This document shows, piece by piece, positions 17,031 through 26,570 of a DNA stretch of 64,000 nucleotides. The stretch lies in NCBI RefSeq assembly GCF_015291725.1, contig NZ_CP030038.1, forward strand, positions 3,151,001 to 3,215,000, read 5' to 3'. The notes beneath the pieces were generated by a model. The model had not been told where the DNA came from, did no database searches, and saw only the letters and a program-made list of their open reading frames with translations. This DNA comes from Bradyrhizobium sp. CCBAU 51765 (GTDB taxonomy: Bacteria; Pseudomonadota; Alphaproteobacteria; Rhizobiales; Xanthobacteraceae). The translations under genes were made by a program, and so were the position numbers. Every line of letters starts with the position of its first letter. The first letter of the stretch is position 1.

Positions 17031-17870
17031 ATGAACTGGGACGACCTGCGCATCATCGCCGCGGTGAGGGACGAGGGCACCTATGCCGGCGCCAGCGCAC
17101 GGCTGCGCATCGACGAGACCACCGTCGGCCGCAGGCTCGCGCGCATCCAGCGCGATCTCGGCGTGCCGCTATTCGACGCCGTGGACGGCATGCGGCGGCC
17201 GACGCGCCACTGCGAGGCGGTGCTCGAACATGTCGGCGCGATGGCCGCCCATGCGGCGGCGATCGACCGCATCAAGGACACTCAATCCGGCCCGGTCGGA
17301 CGGCTGCGCATCGCCTCGACCAATGCGGTCGCCGAAGAGCTGTTGGCGCCGCATGCGGCCAGCTTCCTGCGCGATCACCCGGGGCTGACGCTGCAATTCC
17401 TCACCTCCAGCGGCAACGTCAAGTTCTCGCGCTGGCAGGCCGATCTCGCGATCCGCCTGCGCAAACCGGAAAAGGGCGACTTCACCATCTCCAAGCTCGG
17501 CGAGGTCAGGCTGTATTTCTTCGAGCCCGCGGACCGCAGCGGTGCCGAGCCGGTCGCGTGCATCTATCCCGACGAGCTCGAGGCGATTCCCGAGCAGCAG
17601 TTCCTCCGCGCCAAGCGTCTGACGAACGCGCGCTGCGTCACCGACAATGTCCGCATCATCCGCACCATGATCCAGTCGCATCAGGCTATCGGCGTGCTGC
17701 CCGAGCACAGCTGCGGGCCGCTGCTCGCCGACCGCAGCCTGCGCGCCACGCTGCTGCCGAAACGCCGCGACGTCTGGCTTCTGGTGCAGAACCACCTCAA
17801 GCGCGATCCGGCGACGCGCGTGACGATCGAGTGGGTACGTCACTGCTTCAGGGATTTGTCCCACGGCTGA
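17031..17870 (+). CDS. LysR-family transcriptional regulator
   Basis: A 279-residue regulator. The N-terminal winged helix (WDDLRIIAAVRDEGTYAGAS ... TTVGRRLARIQRDLGVPLFD) is typical of LysR proteins. The effector-binding domain spans ~residues 85-279, starting at VGRLRIAS. It is divergent from the isochorismatase-family hydrolase, the usual layout for a LysR protein and its target. The motif TTVGRRLARIQ is characteristic of a subgroup with a shortened effector domain. Confidence 0.87.
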   Translation: MNWDDLRIIAAVRDEGTYAGASARLRIDETTVGRRLARIQRDLGVPLFDAVDGMRRPTRHCEAVLEHVGAMAAHAAAIDRIKDTQSGPVGRLRIASTNAVAEELLAPHAASFLRDHPGLTLQFLTSSGNVKFSRWQADLAIRLRKPEKGDFTISKLGEVRLYFFEPADRSGAEPVACIYPDELEAIPEQQFLRAKRLTNARCVTDNVRIIRTMIQSHQAIGVLPEHSCGPLLADRSLRATLLPKRRDVWLLVQNHLKRDPATRVTIEWVRHCFRDLSHG

Positions 17871-18007
17871 CCGCTGACGACGTTCATGGCCTCGCATTGA
17901 ACGCGGGTCGCGGGACGTGCGACCAAATTCGCAAGTTCGCCGGGGATTGCCCGCGCGCGCAGGTTGCGTAATCTCGCGACGTCGACGTCTTTGAACAGGG
18001 CCGCTGC

Positions 18008-18756
18008 ATGACCACTCTTGAGCAAACGATCCGTCCCTCGGCACGATCGCGGGAATGGAAGGCGATTCTCATCCTGATCCTGCTGATCCCGGTGCTGTGG
18101 TCGCCGCCGTTCCTGTTTCGCTACTTCCTGTATCAGCCGTTCAACATCCCCTCGAATTCGATGGCGCCGACGCTGATGGTCGGCGACTACGTCTTCGCCG
18201 CGAAATATGCCTATGGCTACGGCCGCTATTCCTTCCCCTTTGCTTCGTCCTGGATCTCGGGCCGCTTCCTCGCCGCCGAGCCTAACTATGGCGATATCGT
18301 CGTGTTCCGGACGGCGAAGGACAGTGCGGCCGATTACGTCAAGCGCGTGGTCGGACTGCCCGGCGACCGCATCCAGATGCGGCAGGGCCGGCTCATCCTC
18401 AACGACCGTCCGGTGACGCGCGTCGCGCTGAAGGAGGCACAAGCCGGCACCGCCTGCGGGGGCGATGACGAGGCGAAGGTCAAGCGCTGGCGCGAGAGAC
18501 GCTGCCGAACGGCGCGAGCTATGTGACCTACGACTGCCTCGACAATGGCTTCCTCGACAACACCAGCGTCTTCACGGTGCCGCCCAGCCACCTCTTCGTG
18601 CTCGGCGACAACCGCGACAACTCAACCGACAGCCGGATGATGTCGACGTTCGGTTTCGTGCCGATGGATAATCTCGTCGGCAAGGTCGCGCGAATCATCT
18701 GGTCGCTCGACGAAGACGGCGAGCCGCGCTTCGAGCGGTTGGGGAAAGTGGAGTGA
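18008..18756 (+). pseudogene. lepB: Signal peptidase I gene interrupted by a frameshift
   Basis: Two adjacent frames together encode one ~248-residue signal peptidase I. The first (18008-18526) has the membrane helix, the catalytic Ser region NIPSNSMAPTLMVGDYV and the catalytic Lys region DYVKRVVGLPGD. The second frame (to 18756) has the conserved FVLGDNRDNSTDSR. At 18494-18500 the sequence reads GAGAGAC where the reading continues correctly only if one GA is removed, giving RWRETLPNGASYVTYDC. This is a 2-bp expansion of a GA tract, either a real slippage mutation or a sequencing error. If real, the truncated product lacks the C-terminal core and a functional lepB must exist elsewhere. Confidence 0.82.
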
Positions 18757-18766
18757 GGCTTCCTCT

Positions 18767-19163
18767 GTCATTCCGGGGCGCGCCTTCTTAGGCGCGAGCC
18801 CGGAATCCATTGATCTACAATCTTAGACGGCAATTTGCGGATACAGGTCGATCCATTGAGGATTCTTCTCCTCAATGAGCCGGACCTTCCATTCCCTTCA
18901 CTTCTTCAATTCCTTCTCGCGTGCGATGGCGGTGAGGGGATCGTCGTAAATCTCGAACCAAACGAGCCTGTCGACAGAGTACCGTTGGCTGAAACCGGCG
19001 ACGGCTTTGCTCTTATGTTCATAGATGCGGCGCACGATGTCATTCGTCACGCCGATGTAGAGCGTGCCGTATTTCTTGCTGGCGAGAAGATAGACGTAAT
19101 AGGCCATGAGCACGCAGTGAAATGGATTCCGGGCTCGCGACTTCGCCGCGCCCCGGAACGACC
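18767..19163. mobile_element. Family 1 palindromic element carrying a GIY-YIG gene
   Basis: A ~397-bp unit. Both ends are ~40-bp hairpins (GTCATTCCGGGGCGCG ... AGCCCGGAATCCA) in inverted orientation, matching the ends of the compact copy at 5756-5859. Between them sits a GIY-YIG nuclease reading frame that nearly fills the interior. This is the layout expected of an autonomous parent of the short palindromes, or of a nuclease gene that exploits them. The transposition mechanism is not known. Confidence 0.5.
18823..19107 (-). pseudogene. GIY-YIG nuclease gene with premature stop
   Basis: A small GIY-YIG domain protein of the UPF0213-like type. The ORF starts MAYYVYLLASKKYGTLYIGV (the YVYLL and YIG motifs), followed by the conserved Arg/His helix VRRIYEHKSK and the late Glu region AREKELKK. 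A TGA at 18898-18900 ends it there, but the same frame continues for 24 more codons with the expected family tail (EWKVRLIEEKNPQWIDLYP). TGA therefore replaces a conserved TGG Trp. The catalytic core is upstream of the stop, so residual activity is conceivable. The gene lies inside a pair of inverted family 1 palindromes. Confidence 0.8.
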
Positions 19164-19191
19164 ACCTCTACCGCTTTGACGTGCATGATCG

Positions 19192-19222
19192 AAAAACAAA
19201 AACCCCGGCATCGCTGCCGGGG
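19192..19222 (-). terminator. Rho-independent terminator of groESL
   Basis: On the minus strand, a perfect 8-bp stem CCCCGGCA/TGCCGGGG with a 4-nt loop is followed by a T-rich tract (TTTTTGTTTTT). It lies 35 bp past the groEL stop codon. Confidence 0.85.
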
Positions 19223-19256
19223 TTTCGCATGTCTCGACTGTGCCTGAGAGGCTGGA

Positions 19257-20942
<1,686 letters not shown>

Positions 20943-21257
20943 TTAGGCCGCCTTCTTCTTGGACTCGCTGACCTCGAGAACGCCCATCACGTCGCTCTCC
21001 TTCATGATCAGCAGGTCCTGGCCGTCGATCTTGACCTCGGTGCCGGACCACTTGCCGAACAGCACGCGGTCGCCAACCTTCAGGTCGATCGGGATCAGCT
21101 TGCCGGACTCGTCGCGGCCACCCGGGCCAACAGCGACGATTTCGCCCTGGGAGGGCTTTTCCTTGGCAGTGTCGGGAATGATGATGCCGCCAGCGGTCTT
21201 CTCTTCTGCGTCGATGCGCTTGACCACGACGCGGTCGTGAAGCGGACGGAATTTCAT
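20943..21257 (-). CDS. groS: Co-chaperonin GroES (Hsp10)
   Basis: A 104-residue co-chaperonin that caps the GroEL ring. It begins [20 protein letters not shown], contains the mobile-loop segment [18 protein letters not shown], and ends in the usual dome and C-terminal strands ([14 protein letters not shown]). First gene of the operon with groEL. The ribosome-binding site AGGAGG sits just upstream of the ATG. Regulated by the CIRCE element 45 bp upstream. Confidence 0.97.
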   Translation of the reverse strand: MKFRPLHDRVVVKRIDAEEKTAGGIIIPDTAKEKPSQGEIVAVGPGGRDESGKLIPIDLKVGDRVLFGKWSGTEVKIDGQDLLIMKESDVMGVLEVSESKKKAA

Positions 21258-21301
21258 GCAGTCCTCCTAAGCAATTGCACGTGTTGAGGATTTTGAGATT
21301 G

Positions 21302-21328
21302 TTAGCAGTCGTTGCCCGCGAGTGCTAG
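21302..21328 (-). promoter_or_regulatory. CIRCE element (HrcA operator) of groESL
   Basis: Reads TTAGCAGTC-N9-GAGTGCTAG, differing by one base per arm from the consensus TTAGCACTC-N9-GAGTGCTAA. It lies immediately downstream of the predicted transcription start and 45 bp upstream of groES, the standard place for HrcA repression. Confidence 0.92.
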
Positions 21329-21341
21329 CACAGGCGAGGCT

Positions 21342-21370
21342 GAGATAAGCCAGGAATTTTGCGGGGGCAA
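21342..21370 (-). promoter_or_regulatory. Predicted groESL promoter
   Basis: On the minus strand a -35-like TTGCCC (preceded by C, giving CTTGCCC) and a -10-like TATCTC are separated by 17 bp. The start would fall just before the CIRCE box. The CTTG...TTAT character is also compatible with recognition by a heat-shock sigma factor. Confidence 0.5.
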
Positions 21371-21452
21371 GGCCTTCTAGCAGAAAAATTAGCACCCGAA
21401 AGCGCGGACTGCCAGAATCTCTTTGCCATCGTTAACCGACGCCGGGCCCGTA

Positions 21453-21479
21453 TTAGCACGGAGCTGTATCTGCTGCTAA
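21453..21479. promoter_or_regulatory. Second, degenerate CIRCE-like inverted repeat
   Basis: TTAGCACGG-N9-TGCTGCTAA: outer arms TTAGCA/TGCTAA are perfect and the 27-bp spacing is exactly that of CIRCE, but the inner three bases of each arm deviate. It lies 125 bp upstream of the groESL CIRCE and 155 bp upstream of the divergent Usg-like gene. Could be a decayed or auxiliary HrcA site. Confidence 0.4.
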
Positions 21480-21538
21480 CGCATTGAATTTCAACAGCTT
21501 GTTAAACTTTTGGGCTTGAGATGGGTTGTCAGTTTGCG

Positions 21539-21557
21539 TCACATTTCTCTCATGTGA
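21539..21557. promoter_or_regulatory. Inverted repeat TCACAT-N7-ATGTGA upstream of the Usg-like gene
   Basis: A perfect 6+6 bp dyad 77 bp before the ATG at 21634. Possible operator; the regulator is unknown. The arm order differs from a CRP site (TGTGA-N6-TCACA). Confidence 0.3.
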
Positions 21558-21633
21558 GCGCGTCGTTTCCGGGTGGCTCCCGGGGCACCGATCAAGCCAC
21601 CCCCCGAATGCGCTCCTGCAAAGGAGGTTTGGC

Positions 21634-21921
21634 ATGGGACTGCGGAGTGGGGGCGTTTCCGAGGATTTCCGGAAACAGATGCTGGGCTACGGACTGACGA
21701 CGGCGCAAATTCTCTATCGGATGCCGGATCATCCTTCGCTGCTCCAGACCTATGTCTGGCAGAACTACGACATGTTTCCGAAATTTCCGGCGCTGAAGGA
21801 TTTCCTGGCGTTCTGGCAGGAAAAGCTCGACGGCCCCCTCCATTCGGTCACGGTGGCGCATTCCAAGCTGATCAAGCCGGCCGAGCTGCGCGCCGTGGAT
21901 GGTGTGTTCCGGCTGCATTGA
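21634..21921 (+). CDS. Usg-like family protein
   Basis: A 95-residue cytosolic protein matching the Usg-like family of alphaproteobacteria (central block LTTAQILYRMPDHPSLLQTY and WQNYDMFPKFPALKDFLAFW). The family has no established function. The ATG at 21634 has a near-perfect AAAGGAGG ribosome-binding site 6 bp upstream, suggesting strong translation. Divergent from groESL, with a CIRCE-like repeat and a dyad between them, so it could be stress-regulated (inference). Confidence 0.85.
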   Translation: MGLRSGGVSEDFRKQMLGYGLTTAQILYRMPDHPSLLQTYVWQNYDMFPKFPALKDFLAFWQEKLDGPLHSVTVAHSKLIKPAELRAVDGVFRLH

Positions 21922-21933
21922 ACACCGGTCTCG

Positions 21934-22027
21934 TGGGGTGGGCAAAGGCGCGCACTTCGCGCGCCGTGCCCACCATCACTCCGCGATATCCGGCAAATGG
22001 TGGGCACGCTGCGCTTTGCCCACCCTA
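21934..22027. repeat. Family 3 intergenic palindrome, copy 1
   Basis: A ~94-bp element. Ends GGGGTGGGCAAAGGCG and CGCTTTGCCCACCC are inverted copies; the inner segment again contains GTGCCCACCAT / ATGGTGGGCAC. Related copy at 37872-37961. It lies between convergent genes, where it could act as a transcription barrier. Confidence 0.75.
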
Positions 22028-22040
22028 AGAAATCACGCCA

Positions 22041-24173
22041 TCAGACGCCGCCGCTGCAGTAGCGTTTCCACATCGCGCGATAGGCGTCGTCCACGGCTCG
22101 CGCATATGAGACGGGGTTGCCGGCGGCCGCGGCGTTGATCTGTGCGGGCAGTTCGCGGCGCAATCGGTCGAGATCCCCGATCCGCGCCGCGCGGCCGACT
22201 GCGATCTCGACATATGCCTCATCGCTGTCTGCGACCCAGTCCGGCAAGCCAAGCGCGGTGAGGATGGCGCCGGCGGCACGGCTGGGCAGACTGTTCCCGA
22301 GCTTCGCCACCACGGGCACCCCCATCTGCAGGGCTTCCAACGTGCTGACGCCGCCGTTCTGGGGGAACGGGTCGAGGGCGATATCGATACGATTGAACGA
22401 TGCCAGATGTTCGCTCCGCAAAGTGGCTCCGAGCAGATCGACGCGTGCGGCCGGCAATCGACAAGCCGCAAATCGCGCCAGCAGCTTGTCGCGAACCAGC
22501 TGATCGTCCAGAGCAACATCCTTGATCAGCAGTCGCGAGCCAGGGACCCGATCGAGAATCCTGGACCAGACTTCCGCAGCCTCGTCCGAAATCTTGCTGA
22601 TGCGGTTGAAGACACCGAACGTGACGAAGCCGTTCGAGAGAGCAGGCGCCTGCGCCCGCGCAATCCCGGCCGGCAGCGGCGCCAGCGTCACGAAGCATGG
22701 CAGGTCGACAACGGTCTCCGCAAACAAATTCCGAACCGCGGCAGGAATCGCGACCGGATCCGAGAACAGATAATCGATCGTCGGCAGCCCGGTGCCGGTG
22801 CCGTGGCCCCAGCCGTGCACCTGGATCGGTGCCGGCTTGCGCGCAAACACGCCGAGGCGGTTTCCTCTGGTGTGGCCGGACAGGTCGATCAGGATATCGA
22901 CGCGATCGGCGCGAATCTGAGCGGCGAGGCGATCGTCGGTCCATTGCGAGGCGTCGCGCCAGCGGTCGGCGATCTCCTGGAATTCGCTCGTCGTCGCATC
23001 CGCTTTCGACGAGCAGGAGTAGCACACGATCTCGACCTGCGCGCGGTCATGGTGTTGCAGCACGGGCTTGAAGATGAACGCGGCCGAATGCGCGTTGAAA
23101 TCCGACGAGACATAGCCAAGCACCAGACGCCGATCCGGATCGCGGCTGTTGTCATGGGGCGCCGCCGCCACCTCTGCAGCGATCTTCGCGCCGATCCGCT
23201 CCCACCACACTTGCCGCGCTTGCTGATGCTGTTCGACGCTGGCGTCCGGCGCGAAATCGAGCGTGAATATCTTGCTGGAGATCGCGCTCTGGAGGTCAGG
23301 CCGGATGTCGAGAGCTCGGTCGAAGCTGGCGAGGGCTTCGTCGACCCGGCCCAGCCCGGCGAAACAAAGGCCCAACACAAGGTGGGCTTGGTCGGAATCG
23401 GGAGCGATCGCGAGAGCCCTCTCGCAATCGGACAATGCCTCGGCAATTCGCTGCGTCTGGAGCAGGACATTGGCGCGCCAGAGCCATCCGTTCACGTCGT
23501 CGGGTGCCAGGGCGATTGCCCGATTGCAATCCGCCATGGCCTCGTCAAACCGCTGAAGCTCCCGCAATGCGACGGCGCGGTTCGCCAGTGCAGCGGCATA
23601 GTCGGGCTTGATCGATAGCGCGCGGTTCAGGCTTGCAAGAGCTTCGTCATAGTTGCGCAGACGGCAGAGCGCAGAGCTCCGGCCGTTGTAGGCTTCGGCA
23701 AGGTTTCCGTCCAATGCGAGCGCCCGATCGTAGCTCTCGAGCGCTTCGAGGTGCAGATCAAGCGCCGCGTTGGCGTTGCCGAGATTCGACAGGGCCAGGG
23801 CGTAGTTGGGCTTTAGGGCGAGTGCCCTTCGATAGCTTGCTCGGGCCTCATCGTGGCGTTTCAGCCCGTTGAGCGCGACGCCCAGGCCCATGTGAGCTTC
23901 GGCAGATCGCGGATCCACGGCAACCGCCCGGCTCAGTAGAATCTCAGCCTGCTGATAGTTCTTGGCATCGGACTCCAGAATGCCGAGCATATGCAGCGCG
24001 ATGAATTGATTGGGCGCGATCTGCAGCAGTTGTCGATAGGTCACACGTGCCTCGGACAGGAGTCCTTTCTTGTGCAACTCGAGTGCGCGCTGAAGCAATG
24101 GCAGCACTTCGGCCTTCTGCCGTTTCTGGAGCCGGGCATTCTGAAATGCACGCTGACCGACGCTGCTGCCCAT
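22041..24173 (-). CDS. TPR-repeat O-GlcNAc transferase-like (GT41) protein
   Basis: A 710-residue protein with eight tandem TPR repeats (residues ~20-292; each 34-mer ends in A-L-x-I/L-x-P-D/N) and a C-terminal GT41 domain (~345-700) of the eukaryotic OGT/SPINDLY type. Landmarks are YVSSDFNAHSAAFIF with the conserved His, LIDLSGHTRGNRLGVFARKP, HGTGTGLPTIDYLFSDP, a Lys in RLLIKD, and DPFPQNGGVSTLEALQMGVP. Bacterial relatives glycosylate proteins or glycans with the TPR part choosing the substrate. It stands alone; no flagellin or adhesin gene is adjacent, so its target is unknown. Confidence 0.87.
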   Translation of the reverse strand: MGSSVGQRAFQNARLQKRQKAEVLPLLQRALELHKKGLLSEARVTYRQLLQIAPNQFIALHMLGILESDAKNYQQAEILLSRAVAVDPRSAEAHMGLGVALNGLKRHDEARASYRRALALKPNYALALSNLGNANAALDLHLEALESYDRALALDGNLAEAYNGRSSALCRLRNYDEALASLNRALSIKPDYAAALANRAVALRELQRFDEAMADCNRAIALAPDDVNGWLWRANVLLQTQRIAEALSDCERALAIAPDSDQAHLVLGLCFAGLGRVDEALASFDRALDIRPDLQSAISSKIFTLDFAPDASVEQHQQARQVWWERIGAKIAAEVAAAPHDNSRDPDRRLVLGYVSSDFNAHSAAFIFKPVLQHHDRAQVEIVCYSCSSKADATTSEFQEIADRWRDASQWTDDRLAAQIRADRVDILIDLSGHTRGNRLGVFARKPAPIQVHGWGHGTGTGLPTIDYLFSDPVAIPAAVRNLFAETVVDLPCFVTLAPLPAGIARAQAPALSNGFVTFGVFNRISKISDEAAEVWSRILDRVPGSRLLIKDVALDDQLVRDKLLARFAACRLPAARVDLLGATLRSEHLASFNRIDIALDPFPQNGGVSTLEALQMGVPVVAKLGNSLPSRAAGAILTALGLPDWVADSDEAYVEIAVGRAARIGDLDRLRRELPAQINAAAAGNPVSYARAVDDAYRAMWKRYCSGGV

Positions 24174-24393
24174 GAATCAATTCCCTCAGATCTCCCGGCG
24201 AGATTAATTCAGCGAGAGAATGAATACGAGACGATGCCCGCTCGCCACGACAGCCTGGGACAAGCTACGGCCGGTTGGGTTCGTCGAGCTCATTGCCCCA
24301 GGCCCCGCAATTGCTGCTTCGCCCAAGACTGGGTAATCTGCCCTACGGGTTGGCCCCGTCGGGCGGGCGCGGCTCGGATCAGGGAGGCAGACA

Positions 24394-24921
24394 ATGGCCA
24401 AGCAAAAGGCATCGAGACCCGCAACGAAGACTGCGGTGAAGAAGCGGAGCGGCGTGAAGGCAGCGGCGCGATCCCCGGCTCGCGCGGCGGTCAAGGCGAA
24501 GGCGCGCACCGTCGCTCCGAAGAAGCCCGTGCGGCCGAAGCAGCGTATCGCCGTCAGCCATCACCGCGAGGAAGACTTCAAGGCCGACGGCCTGCGCGCC
24601 TATGCCAAGTACCGCGATCTCGGCATTGCCGACGCGACCCATGGCCTCGCGCAGGCGCATGTGATCCGCCTGCAGGGCCCCTGCAATCCGGCCGAGGTGT
24701 CCAAGCTCCATTATCACGACGTCGAATTCCAGATGGTCTACGTGCTCAAGGGATGGGTGAAGACCTATATGGACGGGCAGGGCGAGACCCTTATGAAGCA
24801 AGGCAGCGCCTGGACCCAGCCGCCAAAGATCAGGCACATGATTCTGGATTATTCCGATGATGTGGAACTGCTGGAGGTGATCCTGCCGGCGGAGTTCAAG
24901 ACGGTGGAGCTGAAGGCGTAG
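24394..24921 (+). CDS. Cupin-domain protein with Lys/Ala-rich N-terminal extension
   Basis: A 175-residue protein. The first ~50 residues are a Lys/Ala/Arg-rich, histone-H1-like tail (KASRPATKTAVKKRSGVKAA and on) of the kind that binds nucleic acid. Residues ~55-172 form a cupin barrel with metal-ligand motif HYHDVEFQMVYVLKG and a second motif around PPKIRHMI. The combination of a basic tail with a cupin is unusual for an enzyme. ATG at 24394 with GGGAGGC upstream. Function unknown; a stress or metabolite sensor bound to nucleic acid is speculation. Confidence 0.75.
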   Translation: MAKQKASRPATKTAVKKRSGVKAAARSPARAAVKAKARTVAPKKPVRPKQRIAVSHHREEDFKADGLRAYAKYRDLGIADATHGLAQAHVIRLQGPCNPAEVSKLHYHDVEFQMVYVLKGWVKTYMDGQGETLMKQGSAWTQPPKIRHMILDYSDDVELLEVILPAEFKTVELKA

Positions 24922-24947
24922 GCAACGCCTACCGCCGCTCTCTCTGT

Positions 24948-25030
24948 CGTCATGCCCGGGCTTGTCCCGGGCATCCACGTCTCGGCCGCAGCTAAGAACG
25001 TGGATGGCAGGGACAAGCCTGGCCATGACG
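24948..25030. repeat. Family 6 intergenic palindrome
   Basis: An ~83-bp element: CGTCATGCCCGGGCTTGTCC and its inverted copy GGACAAGCCTGGCCATGACG surround an inner ACGTC/GACGT-like pair. Single copy in this window, located between convergent genes. Confidence 0.65.
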
Positions 25031-25038
25031 GCAGTTTG

Positions 25039-26289
25039 TCAAGCCAACACCCCCACCATCGCGCCCATCAAGCACGTGGTCAGCGTGCCCGACACGATCG
25101 ACTTCAGCCCGAGCGCGTTGATCTCCTCGCGCCGCTCGGGCGCCATCACGCCCAGGCCGCCGATCATGATGCCGAGGCTGGCGAAATTGGCGAAGCCGCA
25201 CATGGCATAGAGCATGATCAGGCGCGAGCGCGGGTCGAGCGCGTCGGGCGGCAGCTTCGAGAAGTCGACATAGGCGATCAATTCGTTGAGCACGGTCTTG
25301 GTACCCATCAGGCTGCCGGCGATGATCGCCTGATCCCACGGCAATCCCATCAGCCAGCACACCGGCGCCATGACCAGGCCGAGCAGGCGCTGCAGCGAGA
25401 TCGCGGCGCCGCCGATGTGCGGGAGCAGGCCGAGCGTGGCGTTGACAAGATAGACCAGCGCCACCAGCACCAGCAGCATGGCGACGATGTTGAGCAACAG
25501 TTCGAGGCCGGCAGTGGTGCCCTTCACGATTGCGTCCATCGTGCCGGACACATTCATCTCCGGATCCTCCAGCGCGCCGCCGGTGCGCTTGTCGGAGGTC
25601 TCGGGCACCATGATCAGGCTGACCAGGATCGCGGCCGGCGCGCCGAGCACGGAAGCGATGACGAAATGCGCGGCGGCGTCGGGAATGAGGGGAGCAAGCA
25701 GCGTCGCATAGAGCACCAGCACCGTGCCGGCGATGCCGGCCATGCCGCCGGTCATCACCAGGAACAGCTCGCTGCGGGTCATCTGTGCCAGATACGGCCG
25801 CACGAACAGCGGTGCCTCGACCATGCCGAGGAAGACATTGGCGGCGGTCGACAGCCCGACCGCGCCGCCGACGCCGAGCGTGCGCTCCAGCAGCCAGGCC
25901 ATGCCGCGGACGATCGGTGGCAGCACGCGCCAATAGAACAGCAGCGTCGTCAGCACGCTCATCACCAGCACGATCGGCAGCGCCTGGAACGCCAGGATGA
26001 AATCGGCGCCGGGCACCTTCAAATCGAATGGCAGGGTGCCGCCGCCGATATAGCCGAACACGAAGGCGGAGCCGGCGCGGGAGGCCGCCGAGATCGCGCC
26101 GACCGCGTCGTTGATGGTGCCGAACGCATGCGCGACGACCGGCAGCTTCAGCAGCACGAGGGCGGTGACGAAGGTCGCGGCGAGGCCGACCGCCGCCTGG
26201 CGCAGCGAGACCGCGCGGCGATTCTCCGCCAGCGCGAAGGCGATCAGCAGCAATGCGAAAATGCCGAATGCCGATTGCAAGCGCAGCAT
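25039..26289 (-). CDS. Concentrative nucleoside transporter (NupC-like)
   Basis: A ~416-residue membrane protein of the CNT family, importing nucleosides with H+ or Na+. The N-terminal helices are followed by the gate domain, and family motifs such as GVGGAVGLSTAANVFLGMVE, APLFVRPYL and GSLMGTKTVLNELIAYVDF are present in order. The start at 26289 (MLRLQSAFGIF) fits the usual N-terminus; an upstream frame would extend into a repeat. Single-gene unit. Confidence 0.9.
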   Translation of the reverse strand: MLRLQSAFGIFALLLIAFALAENRRAVSLRQAAVGLAATFVTALVLLKLPVVAHAFGTINDAVGAISAASRAGSAFVFGYIGGGTLPFDLKVPGADFILAFQALPIVLVMSVLTTLLFYWRVLPPIVRGMAWLLERTLGVGGAVGLSTAANVFLGMVEAPLFVRPYLAQMTRSELFLVMTGGMAGIAGTVLVLYATLLAPLIPDAAAHFVIASVLGAPAAILVSLIMVPETSDKRTGGALEDPEMNVSGTMDAIVKGTTAGLELLLNIVAMLLVLVALVYLVNATLGLLPHIGGAAISLQRLLGLVMAPVCWLMGLPWDQAIIAGSLMGTKTVLNELIAYVDFSKLPPDALDPRSRLIMLYAMCGFANFASLGIMIGGLGVMAPERREEINALGLKSIVSGTLTTCLMGAMVGVLA

Positions 26290-26370
26290 GATGTCCCGAA
26301 GCCCTCGATGATTATGGCCGGGTGTACACTGCAAAGGCAATGCCGTTGGGGCGCGGAAGCCCGAGATGGC

Positions 26371-26512
26371 CTCGTGTCCCGGACAAGCCGCAACGCATCA
26401 GCGTTGCGGCGCAGGGCCGGGGACCCAGACGACCAGGCGCGAGATCGTGAAGGCATGGGCCCCGGCTCAGCAGCGCGTCATTGCATGCCGCGCTGCGTCC
26501 GGGGCAGGAGAC
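26371..26512. repeat. Family 9 intergenic palindrome (imperfect)
   Basis: A ~140-bp GC-rich element whose ends (CTCGTGTCCCGGACAA and GTCCGGGGCAGGAGAC) are imperfect inverted copies, with internal GCGTTGCGGCGC-type hairpins. Occupies the gap upstream of the nucleoside transporter. Single copy here. Confidence 0.45.
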
Positions 26513-26570
26513 CGAGCATAGAGGAATCAATGAGATCCCTACTGTGGCATGGGGGTGTTTTCGCGTTTTG

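Noticed and set aside
21539..21557. Possible CRP/FNR site upstream of the Usg-like gene
   Set aside because: Arm order is TCACAT...ATGTGA, not TGTGA...TCACA, so it is kept only as an unassigned dyad.
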